From: Propionibacteriaceae bacterium
GTDB lineage: Bacteria; Actinomycetota; Actinomycetes; Propionibacteriales; Propionibacteriaceae
Length of the DNA: 40,763 nucleotides
Assembly (NCBI GenBank): GCA_017882685.1
Contig: JADGPA010000081.1
Coordinates: 1 to 40,763, forward strand
Direction of reading: 5' to 3'
Below the pieces are notes generated by a model. That model made no database searches. It was not told the origin of the DNA and worked only from the letters and a program-made list of their open reading frames with translations. Positions 8,398-16,740 of the stretch are shown in pieces (position 1 is the stretch's first letter; each line of letters starts with the position of its first letter). The position numbers were made by a program, and so were the translations under genes.

Positions 8398-9227
8398 GCG
8401 CCCGGCTTGATTCCCGAGATCGTGCTCACCGTGCCGTCGGTCCCCACCAGGATGCCGGCGTGGTCGGGAAGGGTGGCGATCCACGGGAGCGCCGCAGCCC
8501 CCTTCACGAACGCCGCCGTCGCGTAGACGTCAGCCCAGGTGAGCTTCGGCCCGATCACCGTGGCCGACTGCAGCCCGTCCGCCGCAGTCCCGGTGGCCGG
8601 GTCGACGATGTGCGTGCCCCGGGCAGCCGTGCCGGAGGTGGCGACGGTGCCGGTGCGCAGCTCGAGGGAGCGCAAGGTATGCGACCGGTTCCGTGGGTCC
8701 TCCACCGCCACCACCCAGCCGGGGGTGTCAGTGCGGTTGCACGCCACGGCGATGTCGCCGCCGGCACAGACAAGGGCGTCGTGGGGGCCGAGCTTGCACA
8801 GGTCGGCGAGCAGAGCGGTGAACGCCTGCTCGACCGCCCAGCCTTTCACCAGCCCCGTCGGGTCGAAGCACTGCCGCCCGTCGGGTCCTGGCAGCCAGGC
8901 GGCGAACGACCCACCGGTGCGGTGACCGGCCAGCTCACACAGCGCCGCGACGTGGCGGATGCGGGGGTGGGCGTCGACCAGCCGGTCGCGTCCGTCGGAG
9001 ATCCGGCGCACCGGGCTGTCGGGCAGCCAGGTGCTGAACATCGCCTCGTCGGCGCGGAGTTCTGAGAAGGCTGCCTCCACAGCCGCGGCAACGCCGGGCC
9101 GGAGAGCCTGTGGACCGCGGACGTGGATGCTCACCGGGAGCCCCATGATCTGGGCGACGAACGCGCGGCGCGGCACGTCCTGCTGGCGGTCGGTGACGAC
9201 GGTGACCTGGGTCGGCATGGCGCTCAT
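8358..9227 (-). CDS. apbE: FAD:protein FMN transferase (ApbE)
   Basis: A 289-residue ApbE-family enzyme that moves FMN from FAD onto a threonine of a target flavoprotein. Visible motifs: DPTGLVKGW (122-130, FAD/Mg site), CAGGDIA, ATSGTAARGTHIVDPATG (197-213) and WADVYATAAF (Mg-binding Asp233 expected). No signal peptide or lipobox is evident, so it would act in the cytosol unless exported by another route, which is odd if the target domain lies outside. Its ATG overlaps the stop of the FMN-binding protein gene (ATGA), which strongly suggests that protein is its substrate. Its 3' end overlaps the convergent ABC permease gene by 40 bases. Confidence 0.92.
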   Translation of the reverse strand: MSAMPTQVTVVTDRQQDVPRRAFVAQIMGLPVSIHVRGPQALRPGVAAAVEAAFSELRADEAMFSTWLPDSPVRRISDGRDRLVDAHPRIRHVAALCELAGHRTGGSFAAWLPGPDGRQCFDPTGLVKGWAVEQAFTALLADLCKLGPHDALVCAGGDIAVACNRTDTPGWVVAVEDPRNRSHTLRSLELRTGTVATSGTAARGTHIVDPATGTAADGLQSATVIGPKLTWADVYATAAFVKGAAALPWIATLPDHAGILVGTDGTVSTISGIKPGAHATRGSSLASTG

Positions 9228-9709
9228 CCCAGGTGGGCGGCGTCGATCGCCGACTGCAGCGACTCCAGGTAGCCGTTGCTGGTAACCGTGGCGCCGGAGA
9301 CCGCGTCGATGGAGGCGCTCTGCGCCTTGACGACCTCGGCGTTCAGTGCCGGCACGGCGTAGGCATTGATCTGCTGGTCCCTGGGGTTGTCGTTCGGGAA
9401 CTGGACGGCGTCGGCGCTGGTGATCTTGCCGTTCTCGACGGTGATCTCGACCTGCACGGTGCCCCAGCGGGTTTCGACGGCGCCGCCGGTATAGGCGCCG
9501 TCGCCGCCAGAACTGGGTGCCGATCCCGTCGAACCGGCCGAAGCCGTCGCGCTCGGTGCGGTCGTCGTGGTGCCCGCATCGGACCGGGTGCTGCCTGAGT
9601 CGGTCGCCTCTGGGGTGGTGTTAGCGACGTTCTGGGTGCTGGTGCGATAACTGAACAGCATCACCAGGCCGCTGATCGTCGTCATGACCGCAAGGACGAT
9701 CTTCTTCAT
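9224..9709 (-). CDS. Membrane-anchored FMN-binding domain protein
   Basis: A 161-residue protein: one N-terminal membrane anchor (residues 4-20), a Ser/Thr/Gly/Ala-rich linker (about 30-75) and an FMN_bind domain at the C terminus. The flavinylation motif DAVSGAT (135-141) is intact, so Thr141 is the expected site of phosphoester-linked FMN. The linker looks like a flexible tether on the outside of the cell, comparable to NqrC/RnfG-type extracellular flavin carriers. It sits between a transmembrane reductase and apbE: the reductase would supply electrons and ApbE the flavin. Electron acceptor unknown. Domain call is firm; the topology and partner are inferred. Confidence 0.9.
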   Translation of the reverse strand: MKKIVLAVMTTISGLVMLFSYRTSTQNVANTTPEATDSGSTRSDAGTTTTAPSATASAGSTGSAPSSGGDGAYTGGAVETRWGTVQVEITVENGKITSADAVQFPNDNPRDQQINAYAVPALNAEVVKAQSASIDAVSGATVTSNGYLESLQSAIDAAHLG

Positions 9710-9739
9710 GGTTGGTTTCTCCCCTCTCGGTGGTGCTGG

Positions 9740-11173
9740 TTACCAGCTGAAGCGTTCGTCGTGGATGTTGGCTGCGGGCACCCCGCACTCGATGGCTGCA
9801 TGGCGGGCGGCGTCCATCCATGCGTCGGCACCGCAGAGGAACACGTCGTTCGTGGCGATGTCGGGCACCAGCTGGGCAAGCGCGGCAGCGTCGGATAGCA
9901 GGCCGGCCGATTCGGGCAGCCAGGACGGGCGTCCGGGCAGCCGGCGTCCCACGAGGTAGTACACGCGGGCGCCGGTGCGGGCGGCGATCGCCTCGAGTTC
10001 TCCGCGCAGCACCAGGTCGGCCCTGCTGCGGGCTCGATAGAGCAGGGTCACGTCGCCGGGCTCGGCGGGCAGGTCCTCGAGAAGGGCACGCAGCGGGCTG
10101 ATCCCGATGCCGCTGGCCATGAGGGTGACCAAGCCCCGGGTGCGGACGCCGGTGTGCAGCCGTCCGTAGGGACCCTCGATCACCACCCGGCTGCCGGGCT
10201 TGACGCTGGCCAGCGCATGGCTGCCGTCGCCGAGGTCCTTGACCGTGATCCGCAGGGTATTGTCGGTGGGGGCCGCAGACAGCGAGTACGGGTGCGACCG
10301 CGACCAGCCGGGGCCGGAGAGGAAGCGCCAGTTGAAGAACTGGCCGGCAGCCACCGGCATGTCGAGAAGGTTCCGGCCGCGCATCCACACCGAGACCACG
10401 TCGTGGCTCTCCCGCACAACGGCGGTGACCCGCAGGTCGTGGGCGAAGGTGCGGTACAGCGGCACGCCGACCCGCCAGATTCCGATGGCTGCGACGGCTG
10501 CGATCCACAGCCCCCACCAGTAGATGGTCGCGAACGCACTCGTCAGGAACTCCTGCCCGGTCCACAGCTGGTGCGGGATGGCCAGGCCGACGCCGAGGTA
10601 GGCGTACAGGTGCAGCAGGTGCCAGGACTCGTAGCGCAGCTTCTTGCGCGCCTTGCGGATGCTGGTGACGGTCACCAGCACCAGCAGCAGCGTGCCTGCA
10701 AGGGCGAGCAGCATGCCCGGGTAGTCGACGGTCATCTCCCAGAACTGCACGAACGGGTTCAGGTTCGCCGCCAGCGCGTAGCCGATGACGATGGCGACAA
10801 GATGGGCCAGCATCAGGTTTAACGACCAAAAGCCCACCAGACGGTGTCGTCGGGCCAGAACGTCGTGGCCGTAGACCCGCTCCACCATCGGGATGCGGGA
10901 GATCAGCAGCACCTGGATCAGGAGGAGGTCGGCAGAGATCAGGCCGGTCAGCCGGCCGAGGCTGGTGAACGCGCCGGGGACGGTGCCCATCGCCTGGATG
11001 CCACCACCGGCCATCCACAGCGCTACGACGACCAGCATGCTGAGCCACGCGGCGACGCCGACGGCGTCCCGCCACCAGCCCGGTACGCGGGCGGGCACAC
11101 GCTGCGGCATGGCCAGCGCGGGACGGTGCGGGGACGCGGTATGGGTCTCGCGCGCCCCTGTGATGGTTGCCAT
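9740..11173 (-). CDS. Transmembrane ferric-reductase-like flavoprotein oxidoreductase
   Basis: A 477-residue two-part protein. The first ~230 residues form a ferric-reductase-like membrane domain with several helices and candidate heme histidines (RRHRLVGFW, LMLAHLVAI, WHLLHLYAYLG, IPHQLW). The rest is a ferredoxin-NADP reductase module: FAD site RSHPYSLSAAP, NAD(P) segment GIGISPLRALL, and the C-terminal FLCGADAWMDAAR. It would carry electrons from cytosolic NAD(P)H through FAD and heme to the outer face. Start chosen at MATITGARE because AGGAG lies just upstream; the ORF track adds 16 residues. The FMN-binding protein gene follows 30 bases downstream. Real acceptor (iron, the FMN protein, or something else) unknown. 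Confidence 0.88.
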   Translation of the reverse strand: MATITGARETHTASPHRPALAMPQRVPARVPGWWRDAVGVAAWLSMLVVVALWMAGGGIQAMGTVPGAFTSLGRLTGLISADLLLIQVLLISRIPMVERVYGHDVLARRHRLVGFWSLNLMLAHLVAIVIGYALAANLNPFVQFWEMTVDYPGMLLALAGTLLLVLVTVTSIRKARKKLRYESWHLLHLYAYLGVGLAIPHQLWTGQEFLTSAFATIYWWGLWIAAVAAIGIWRVGVPLYRTFAHDLRVTAVVRESHDVVSVWMRGRNLLDMPVAAGQFFNWRFLSGPGWSRSHPYSLSAAPTDNTLRITVKDLGDGSHALASVKPGSRVVIEGPYGRLHTGVRTRGLVTLMASGIGISPLRALLEDLPAEPGDVTLLYRARSRADLVLRGELEAIAARTGARVYYLVGRRLPGRPSWLPESAGLLSDAAALAQLVPDIATNDVFLCGADAWMDAARHAAIECGVPAANIHDERFSW

Positions 11174-11189
11174 GTCGACTCCTGATCGG

Positions 11190-11204
11190 CTTGGTTCGAC
11201 CAAG
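11190..11204 (-). promoter_or_regulatory. Small dyad in the reductase leader
   Basis: CTTGGT-TCG-ACCAAG, a perfect 6-bp dyad 16 bases before the reductase start codon and just upstream of its AGGAG. It could be an RNA hairpin affecting initiation or a repressor half-site pair. Function inferred only from position. Confidence 0.35.
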
Positions 11205-11268
11205 AGACTGTCCAACCCCACTGGCAGAACCGTGGCTGCCGCCTTTGCGTTCCCTGTGAACTCCGGGC

Positions 11269-12123
11269 TCAGCCCGCCAAGGGGCTGTCCGCCAGGGGGT
11301 CCATCGGCCCAGCCAGCGTCCGCAGCGCTGCGAGCCCGCGGGATTCCAGCCGGCGCACCGTGCTGGTGCTCAGGCCCAGCCGGGCAGCGATGTCGGCGAC
11401 GTCGACGGGTTCGCCGGTGGCCAGGCCGTACCGCAGCGCGACCACCTTGGCCTGGTCGGGGTCGATGCGCCGCAACACCCGCCGCACCTGGCGGGCATAG
11501 ATGGCCCGATCGGGGTCGGGGCCGGACGCGATCGCCAGCGCCGGCCCTTCCTCGGCCGGGTCGAGGGCGACGGGGGCGCGGTGTCCGAGCAGTTGCCGCG
11601 TCCAGTCGACCGGACGGCCGAGCGCTTCAGCCAGTTCGACGGCTTCGACGCTGCGGCCGTGCTCCTGCACCAGCGCGCCCTCCACGCCGCGGGCCTGTCG
11701 CAGGCGCATCGCCCGGCTGTCCGGCAGAGCAAGCGCACCGAGCCGACCTGCCGTCGCCTCTGCCAGCCGCTGGCGGATGCGCACGGTTGCGAAGGTGGAG
11801 AACCGGCCTCGCCCCGGGTCGAACCGCTGCAGCGCGCCGGCGAGGGCGACGAAGCCTTCCTGGAACAGGTCGTCGATCGGCAGCCCCGCGCGGCCGGACT
11901 CGCGTCCCACCAGCTTCCACACGAGCCGCAGGTTGGCCAGCAGGAAGTCCTGCCAGGCCTGGCGTCCGGCATCGACGAGGAGGACGAGTTCCTCGACGGT
12001 TGCGGCAACCGGACGGTCGCCGCTGGCCAGTAGCTCAGCGGCGAGGACGCCGGCTTCGATGCGCCGGGCGAGCAGTTGCTCCTGTGCCGGTGTCAACAAC
12101 GGGGCGGATTGCGGCTTCTTCAT
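11269..12123 (-). CDS. RNA polymerase sigma-70 family factor (alternative)
   Basis: A ~284-residue sigma factor. Region 2 is seen as LLANLRLVWKLV through LPIDDLFQEGFVALAGALQRFDP and FSTFATVRIRQRL; region 3 is a helical middle; region 4 ends with DIAARLGLSTSTVRRLES, a helix-turn-helix for the -35 box. Region 1.1 is absent, so it is not the housekeeping factor; a group 3-like role is likely. It lies 122 bases after dnaG and 95 bases before the membrane reductase operon, all on one strand, so it may be expressed with either. No anti-sigma factor gene is adjacent. ATG at 12123 chosen (MKKPQ); an in-frame GTG at 12189 is possible. Confidence 0.85.
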   Translation of the reverse strand: MKKPQSAPLLTPAQEQLLARRIEAGVLAAELLASGDRPVAATVEELVLLVDAGRQAWQDFLLANLRLVWKLVGRESGRAGLPIDDLFQEGFVALAGALQRFDPGRGRFSTFATVRIRQRLAEATAGRLGALALPDSRAMRLRQARGVEGALVQEHGRSVEAVELAEALGRPVDWTRQLLGHRAPVALDPAEEGPALAIASGPDPDRAIYARQVRRVLRRIDPDQAKVVALRYGLATGEPVDVADIAARLGLSTSTVRRLESRGLAALRTLAGPMDPLADSPLAG

Positions 12124-12127
12124 TGCC

Positions 12128-12176
12128 ACACCCTGCGGGGTGTTCCCAGGAGTTGGCGCCGACGAATTCCGGCGCC
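12128..12176 (-). promoter_or_regulatory. Two hairpins in the sigma-factor leader, one over the ribosome site
   Basis: Read on the minus strand: GGCGCCG / CGGCGCC with an 8-nt loop, then ACACCC-CGCA-GGGTGT, then four bases and the ATG. The only Shine-Dalgarno-like bases (AGGG) lie in the right arm of the second hairpin, so folding would hide them. Translation control is inferred. Confidence 0.45.
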
Positions 12177-12245
12177 TGTGGAGCAACACATCGACAACAC
12201 TTGTTCCTGTGGGGCCCCAACACCCCTGAAGAACAACCCGACCGG

Positions 12246-14132
12246 CTAGATGGCCGGACCGGTGGCGAGGGTCAGCAGTTCCTTGCGCCGCGTTTCCAGG
12301 TTCACGAGCTTGGCGAACATGCGGTCATAGGCGGGCCGGTCGTCCAGCGGATTCGTACGCTGCAGCCTCGACTTCAGGTCCGCGATCTGGCGCGACACCG
12401 TGAGTACCCGTAGCTGTGAGCTGTACTCCCGGGAGTAGCCCTCAGTGGCATCGCGCATCCCGGGTTCGACCGCAAGGCTCACCAGCAACTGCTCGAGCAC
12501 CGGATCGGGGTTGGCGTGCAGGATGCGCTGCGTCCAGTTGCGCTGGTGCTCTTCGCTCGGGCCGTCGCCGGCTGCGAGCACCGACTCGAACAGTGCCCGG
12601 TAGGTGGGGTGGACGAAATCGTCGGTTGTGAGCCCGTTCCAGCCCTCACTGAAGGTCTCCGGAGCGCGGACGAGCAGCCTCAGCGTGCCGCGTTCCGCCT
12701 CGAGCCGACGGTCGCGCGGGTCGGGCACCGGCAGGGATTCCTTCGGCTCCGGCATGCCCGGCAGCGCCTCGTCGGAGTCGTGCTCGTGCCTGCGCTCGGC
12801 CGGACGTCCGCGGCGCTGCACGGTCACCTTCACCTCTTGCCGGACGACGTTGGGGTCCGGTTCTCCCAGCCATTTGGAGAGCTCCCGGATATAGCGCTCG
12901 AGCAAGCTCTGGTCGCGGATGCTGCTGACCAGCGGCGCGGCTGCACGCAAGGCTGCCAGGCGCCCGTCGACACGGTCGAGGTCATACCCGGCGATGACGT
13001 TTCGCATCACGAACTGGTACAGCGGCACCCGCCGTCCGACGAGCTCGCGCAGGGCTGCATCCCCGTGCTGGATGCGCAGGTCGCACGGGTCTAGGCCGGT
13101 GGGCTCGATGGCGACGTAGGTCTGGGATCCGAAGTTCTGGTCGCCCTTGAAGACCTTCAGGGCTGCGGCCTGGCCGGCGGCGTCACCGTCGAAGGTGAAG
13201 ATCACCTCGCCCCCGGCCACGTCGCCGGTGCCCAGCATCCGCTGCAGCAGCCGGGCGTGTTCGTCGCCGAACGCCGTGCCGCAGGACGCGACGGCGGTGT
13301 CCACCCCGGAGAGGTGGCAGGCCATCACGTCGGTGTAGCCCTCGACGACGACGGCCTGGCTCTTCTTGGCGATGTTCTGCCGTGCAAGGTCGAGGCCGTA
13401 GAGCACGTTCGACTTCTTGTAGACGATCGTCTCCGGCGTGTTCAGGTACTTGGCGGGCATCCGGTCGTCGTCGAAGATCTTGCGGGCGCCGAAGCCGAGC
13501 ACCGAGCGGCCTGCGTCCCGAATCGGCCACAGCACCCGGCCCTGGAAGAAGTCCCAGCCGTTCTCCCGGACCAGGCCGGCCTTGACCAGCTCGGCGTCGG
13601 TGAAACCGCGTGCCTTCAGGTGCTGGCCAAGTTCATGGCCGCCGGTCGGGGCGAAGCCGATCCCGAACTGTTCTGCCGCCACCTTGTCGAAGCCGCGGGA
13701 GTCGAGGAACTGGCGTCCGGGCAGGGCACCGGAACCCGTCAGCTGGCCTGCGAAGTACTCCGCGGCCTGCTGGTTGGCCTCGAGGACACGCAGCCGCAGG
13801 CCCGGCTCCATCCGCTGCCCGCCACCGTCGGAGTAGCGCAGCTGGACGCCGACGCGGTCGGCGAGGAACTCCACAGCCTCGCTGAAGCTCACGTTGTTGA
13901 TCTTCTGGACGAAGGCGATCACGTCACCGCCCTCGCCGCAGCCGAAGCAGTGGTAGAAGCCACGGGCGGGGTTGACGTTGAAGGACTGGGTCTTCTCGTC
14001 GTGGAATGGGCACAGACCGCTGAGTGACCCACCACCGGCACGGCGGAGGGTCAGGTACGACCCGACGACCTCATCGATGCGGGAGCGTTCCCGGACGGTC
14101 GCCAGATCCTCTTCGTTGATCAGCCCGGCCAC
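12246..14132 (-). CDS. dnaG: DNA primase DnaG
   Basis: A complete 628-residue primase that makes the RNA primers for replication. The CHC2 zinc-binding domain is intact (Cys41, His44, Cys62, Cys65 within CPFH and CFGCGEGGD). The Toprim core shows VVVEGYTDVMA and TFDGDAAGQAA, which hold the metal-binding acidic residues. The C-terminal helicase-binding region follows (residues ~440-628). It starts at GTG, with TAGACT exactly six bases upstream and no Shine-Dalgarno, so a leaderless mRNA is likely. In many actinobacteria dgt lies directly upstream; here an MFS gene sits between them. Confidence 0.97.
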   Translation of the reverse strand: MAGLINEEDLATVRERSRIDEVVGSYLTLRRAGGGSLSGLCPFHDEKTQSFNVNPARGFYHCFGCGEGGDVIAFVQKINNVSFSEAVEFLADRVGVQLRYSDGGGQRMEPGLRLRVLEANQQAAEYFAGQLTGSGALPGRQFLDSRGFDKVAAEQFGIGFAPTGGHELGQHLKARGFTDAELVKAGLVRENGWDFFQGRVLWPIRDAGRSVLGFGARKIFDDDRMPAKYLNTPETIVYKKSNVLYGLDLARQNIAKKSQAVVVEGYTDVMACHLSGVDTAVASCGTAFGDEHARLLQRMLGTGDVAGGEVIFTFDGDAAGQAAALKVFKGDQNFGSQTYVAIEPTGLDPCDLRIQHGDAALRELVGRRVPLYQFVMRNVIAGYDLDRVDGRLAALRAAAPLVSSIRDQSLLERYIRELSKWLGEPDPNVVRQEVKVTVQRRGRPAERRHEHDSDEALPGMPEPKESLPVPDPRDRRLEAERGTLRLLVRAPETFSEGWNGLTTDDFVHPTYRALFESVLAAGDGPSEEHQRNWTQRILHANPDPVLEQLLVSLAVEPGMRDATEGYSREYSSQLRVLTVSRQIADLKSRLQRTNPLDDRPAYDRMFAKLVNLETRRKELLTLATGPAI

Positions 14133-14138
14133 GGCCGA

Positions 14139-14144
14139 AGTCTA
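14139..14144 (-). promoter_or_regulatory. -10 hexamer for leaderless dnaG
   Basis: TAGACT on the minus strand ends six bases before the dnaG GTG. No Shine-Dalgarno lies between. A -35 is weak (TTCAGG at 16-bp spacing). Confidence 0.45.
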
Positions 14145-14221
14145 GGGCGTCCCGCGTAACCCTGAACGCTCTGCGGTGCACCCGGCACATCCTCGCCGGC
14201 GCCCGGCGCTACGCGACCCAC

Positions 14222-15367
14222 CTAGGGCCCTGACCTGACCCGCATCCGCATCGCGAGGTCGAGCAGCGCAGCAACGGCAGCGAGGCCGGTGACGGGCGGG
14301 GCGAAGGCCAGCACCGAGCGGTCCATCGCCAGCCCGATCAGCAAGGGGAACACCGCTGCCCCCACCGACGAGGCTCCCGCCTGGTAGCCGACCACGGCAT
14401 CGGCGCCGGCGGCAGAGGTGCGCTCCGCCGTGGTCAGGATCAGCAGCGGATATACCGGCGCCGCGGCGAACCCGAACAGCAACACCGCACCCATGGCACC
14501 CGGCGGGCCGCCCAGCCAGGCCAGCAGCCCGGCGGCGACCAGGCCGGTCGCGGCCCAGCCGAGCACCGGCCACGGCCCGACCCGCTCGGCCAGCCACCCC
14601 AGTCCCACGCGTCCGGCGAACATCACCAGCCAGTAGCCGGACGCCAGCAGGCCGGCGGCCACCGGACCCACCCCGATCCCAACGGTGAGGAAGGTGAACG
14701 CCCACAGCGCGACGCCGGACTCGATCCCGGTCTGCACGGCCACCGCCGTCAGCCCGATCGCGACGTCGGCCCGCCGCGCGCGCGTCCGCGGTGCGTGTTC
14801 CTCGCCGTCCCCACCCGGCGCGGCCACCGGCGCCATCCACCGGGCGTGGGTGAACCAGAACAGCAGCCCGAGCGCCAACTGGACGACAGCGATCACCACG
14901 TAGGGCCACCGCCACCCGAGGCCGGTCTGCACGAAGGCGGTCACCAGCAACGGGGAGAGCGCTGCTCCCGCGACGAAGGAAGCGTGCAGGTGATTGATGC
15001 GGCGTGGTCCGAAGGTGCGCGCGGCATGGGCGTTGAGGGTGGCGTCGATCGCCCCGCCGGCGAAGCCGCCCAGCGCGACGCTGGCCAGGAACTGCACGAA
15101 GCCGGGACTGGTGGCGGAGACCACCAGTGCCCCGGCGGACAGCCAGGTGCTGGCTGCCAGCAGTCGGCCCACGCCGAACCGGCGGGCCAGACGGCTGGCG
15201 AAGGCTGTCGAGACCAGGGTGGCGAGCACGCCGACGGGCGGCACAAGGCCGGCGGCAGCCACGGTCAGGCCGAAGTCGAGGCGCATCGACGGCCAAGCGA
15301 CGCCGAGGGTGGAGTCGGGCAGGGCAATGCTGAAGAACGCCAGATAGGCGAGGATGACAAGGAACAT
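14222..15367 (-). CDS. MFS transporter
   Basis: A 381-residue, 12-helix major facilitator protein without extra domains. The first half has the loop RLARRFGVGRLL in place of the usual motif A, and the second has LGWLAERVGPWPVL. The profile resembles FucP/YcaD-like or Bcr-type families but I cannot assign a substrate. It is inserted between dgt and dnaG on the same strand; the 89-base gap to dnaG contains the presumed dnaG promoter, and hairpins separate it from dgt, so it is likely its own unit. ATG start, ordinary base composition. Confidence 0.8.
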   Translation of the reverse strand: MFLVILAYLAFFSIALPDSTLGVAWPSMRLDFGLTVAAAGLVPPVGVLATLVSTAFASRLARRFGVGRLLAASTWLSAGALVVSATSPGFVQFLASVALGGFAGGAIDATLNAHAARTFGPRRINHLHASFVAGAALSPLLVTAFVQTGLGWRWPYVVIAVVQLALGLLFWFTHARWMAPVAAPGGDGEEHAPRTRARRADVAIGLTAVAVQTGIESGVALWAFTFLTVGIGVGPVAAGLLASGYWLVMFAGRVGLGWLAERVGPWPVLGWAATGLVAAGLLAWLGGPPGAMGAVLLFGFAAAPVYPLLILTTAERTSAAGADAVVGYQAGASSVGAAVFPLLIGLAMDRSVLAFAPPVTGLAAVAALLDLAMRMRVRSGP

Positions 15368-15450
15368 GTCCGGGAGCTCCCACAGATCGGACGTGGATGG
15401 GTTGCGATCTGCGCGAACCGTCAGCGGAGCGCGACTTCAGGAACGGGGCC

Positions 15451-15505
15451 GGCACGCGTCTGCGGTCAGCGCGTGCCTCCCACGCCGGGACATCCAGACA
15501 TGTCC
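15451..15505 (-). terminator. Two hairpins downstream of dgt
   Basis: GGACAT / ATGTCC (15488-15505, 6-nt loop) and GGCACGCG / CGCGTGCC (15451-15477, 11-nt loop) follow the dgt stop codon. No T-run is present, so termination is inferred. Confidence 0.4.
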
Positions 15506-15533
15506 GGAAGCGTACTCCCGCCCTTCCCGCTAG

Positions 15534-16658
15534 CTAGGCGCCGCGGCCGATCCCGCGGGGCAGGCGTTCGGGATCCCAGCCCAGCAGGTCGGCAGCTGTC
15601 TCGAAGGCGAACCGGTCGGTCATCCCTGCCACGTAGGTGACCGCGGCCTGCACAACCCCGTCCCCTTCCAGCCCCCGCGTGGCAAGATCGCCTGGCATCG
15701 AGCCGGGATGCTCGCAGTAGTAGGTCACGAGCGCGCGAAGCACCTCGATGACGGCAGCGGCCTGCGCGAGGGAGTCAGGGCGGGTGTAGATGCGCTCGTA
15801 GTTGAAGGCCCGCAACGCTGCAAGGGCCGCGGCCGGCTCGTCGGCCATCCCGACCTGACCGGTGGCGGCGACCGTTCCGACCACGGCCCTGACGAACGCT
15901 CCGAGTTGCTGGCGACGGGTACGTCCGCACGCAGCGACGACCTCGGCCGGCAGGTCGTCGAGGCTGAGGATGCCGGCGCTGGCGGCGTCCTCCAGGTCGT
16001 GGGCGCAGTAGGCGATCCGGTCCGCCCAGCTGACGATCTCGCCCTCGACGGTGGCCGGGACGGGACGGGACCAGGAGTGGTTGCGGATGCCGTCGAGGGT
16101 CTGGCTGCACAGGTTGAGCCCCGTGAGCACGATGTCTGCGCCCCACGGGCCGTGGTTGTAGCCATCGGTGAGGAATGCGTCGAAGGCGTCCTCGCTGGCA
16201 TGTCCGCCGGGACCGTGGCCGCAGTCGTGGCCCAAAGCGATCGCCTCGGCGAGGGTGACGTTCGCCCCCACGCCGCGGGCGATCGAGGTCGCCACCTGTG
16301 CCACTTCGAGGGCGTGGGTGAGCCGCGTCCGCTGGTGGTCGGTGGGGAACACCACCACCTGGGTCTTCCCGGCAAGCCGACGGAAGGCCGTGGAGTGCAC
16401 GATGCGATCACGGTCACGCTCGAAGCAGGTGCGTTCGGGGTCGGGCTCCTCCGCGAGCGCGCGGGCCCCTGCCCCCAGGGCCAGCGCCGCGCCTGCACGG
16501 AGGTGTTCGGCCTCCCACGCCTCCCGCTGCTGCCGCAGGATGGGGACTTCGAGTTCGATACGTCCGCCCGGGTCGCGGTGCGCGCGGACCAGCCGGTCAC
16601 CGGTGTGCCCGGACATCGTCTCGGCCCAGGCGATGGCGCGCGGTTGCAACTCTGGCAT
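15534..16658 (-). CDS. dgt: Deoxyguanosinetriphosphate triphosphohydrolase-like protein
   Basis: About 374 residues, an HD-superfamily dNTP triphosphohydrolase. The core is visible: FERDRDRIVHSTAFRRLAGKTQV, then RLTHALEVAQVA and LGHDCGHGPGGHASE, which give the metal-binding His/Asp set, and later SWADRIAYCAHDLED. It hydrolyses dNTPs to deoxynucleosides and triphosphate, tuning nucleotide pools. The neighbourhood with dnaG is the common actinobacterial arrangement. Start: ATG at 16658 has GGAG close by; GTG at 16679 is an alternative. The first ~70 residues before the core are not a conserved part of the family that I recognise. Confidence 0.88.
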   Translation of the reverse strand: MPELQPRAIAWAETMSGHTGDRLVRAHRDPGGRIELEVPILRQQREAWEAEHLRAGAALALGAGARALAEEPDPERTCFERDRDRIVHSTAFRRLAGKTQVVVFPTDHQRTRLTHALEVAQVATSIARGVGANVTLAEAIALGHDCGHGPGGHASEDAFDAFLTDGYNHGPWGADIVLTGLNLCSQTLDGIRNHSWSRPVPATVEGEIVSWADRIAYCAHDLEDAASAGILSLDDLPAEVVAACGRTRRQQLGAFVRAVVGTVAATGQVGMADEPAAALAALRAFNYERIYTRPDSLAQAAAVIEVLRALVTYYCEHPGSMPGDLATRGLEGDGVVQAAVTYVAGMTDRFAFETAADLLGWDPERLPRGIGRGA

Positions 16659-16728
16659 GGCTCCATCTTGGCAGCACACCCCGCACGGTGTCGGGCGGGC
16701 AATCCGGAGCCGGTGCCCGCCTCGGCGC

Positions 16729-16734
16729 TAACCT
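16729..16734 (+). promoter_or_regulatory. -10 hexamer for a leaderless transcript
   Basis: TAACCT ends exactly six bases before the ATG of the repeat protein gene, with no Shine-Dalgarno between. It is divergent from dgt, with 82 bases between the two start codons. Confidence 0.4.
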
Positions 16735-16740
16735 GTGCGC

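Noticed and set aside
12465-12480. tRNA-like TTCGA stretch
   Set aside because: It lies within dnaG coding sequence and no cloverleaf can be formed.
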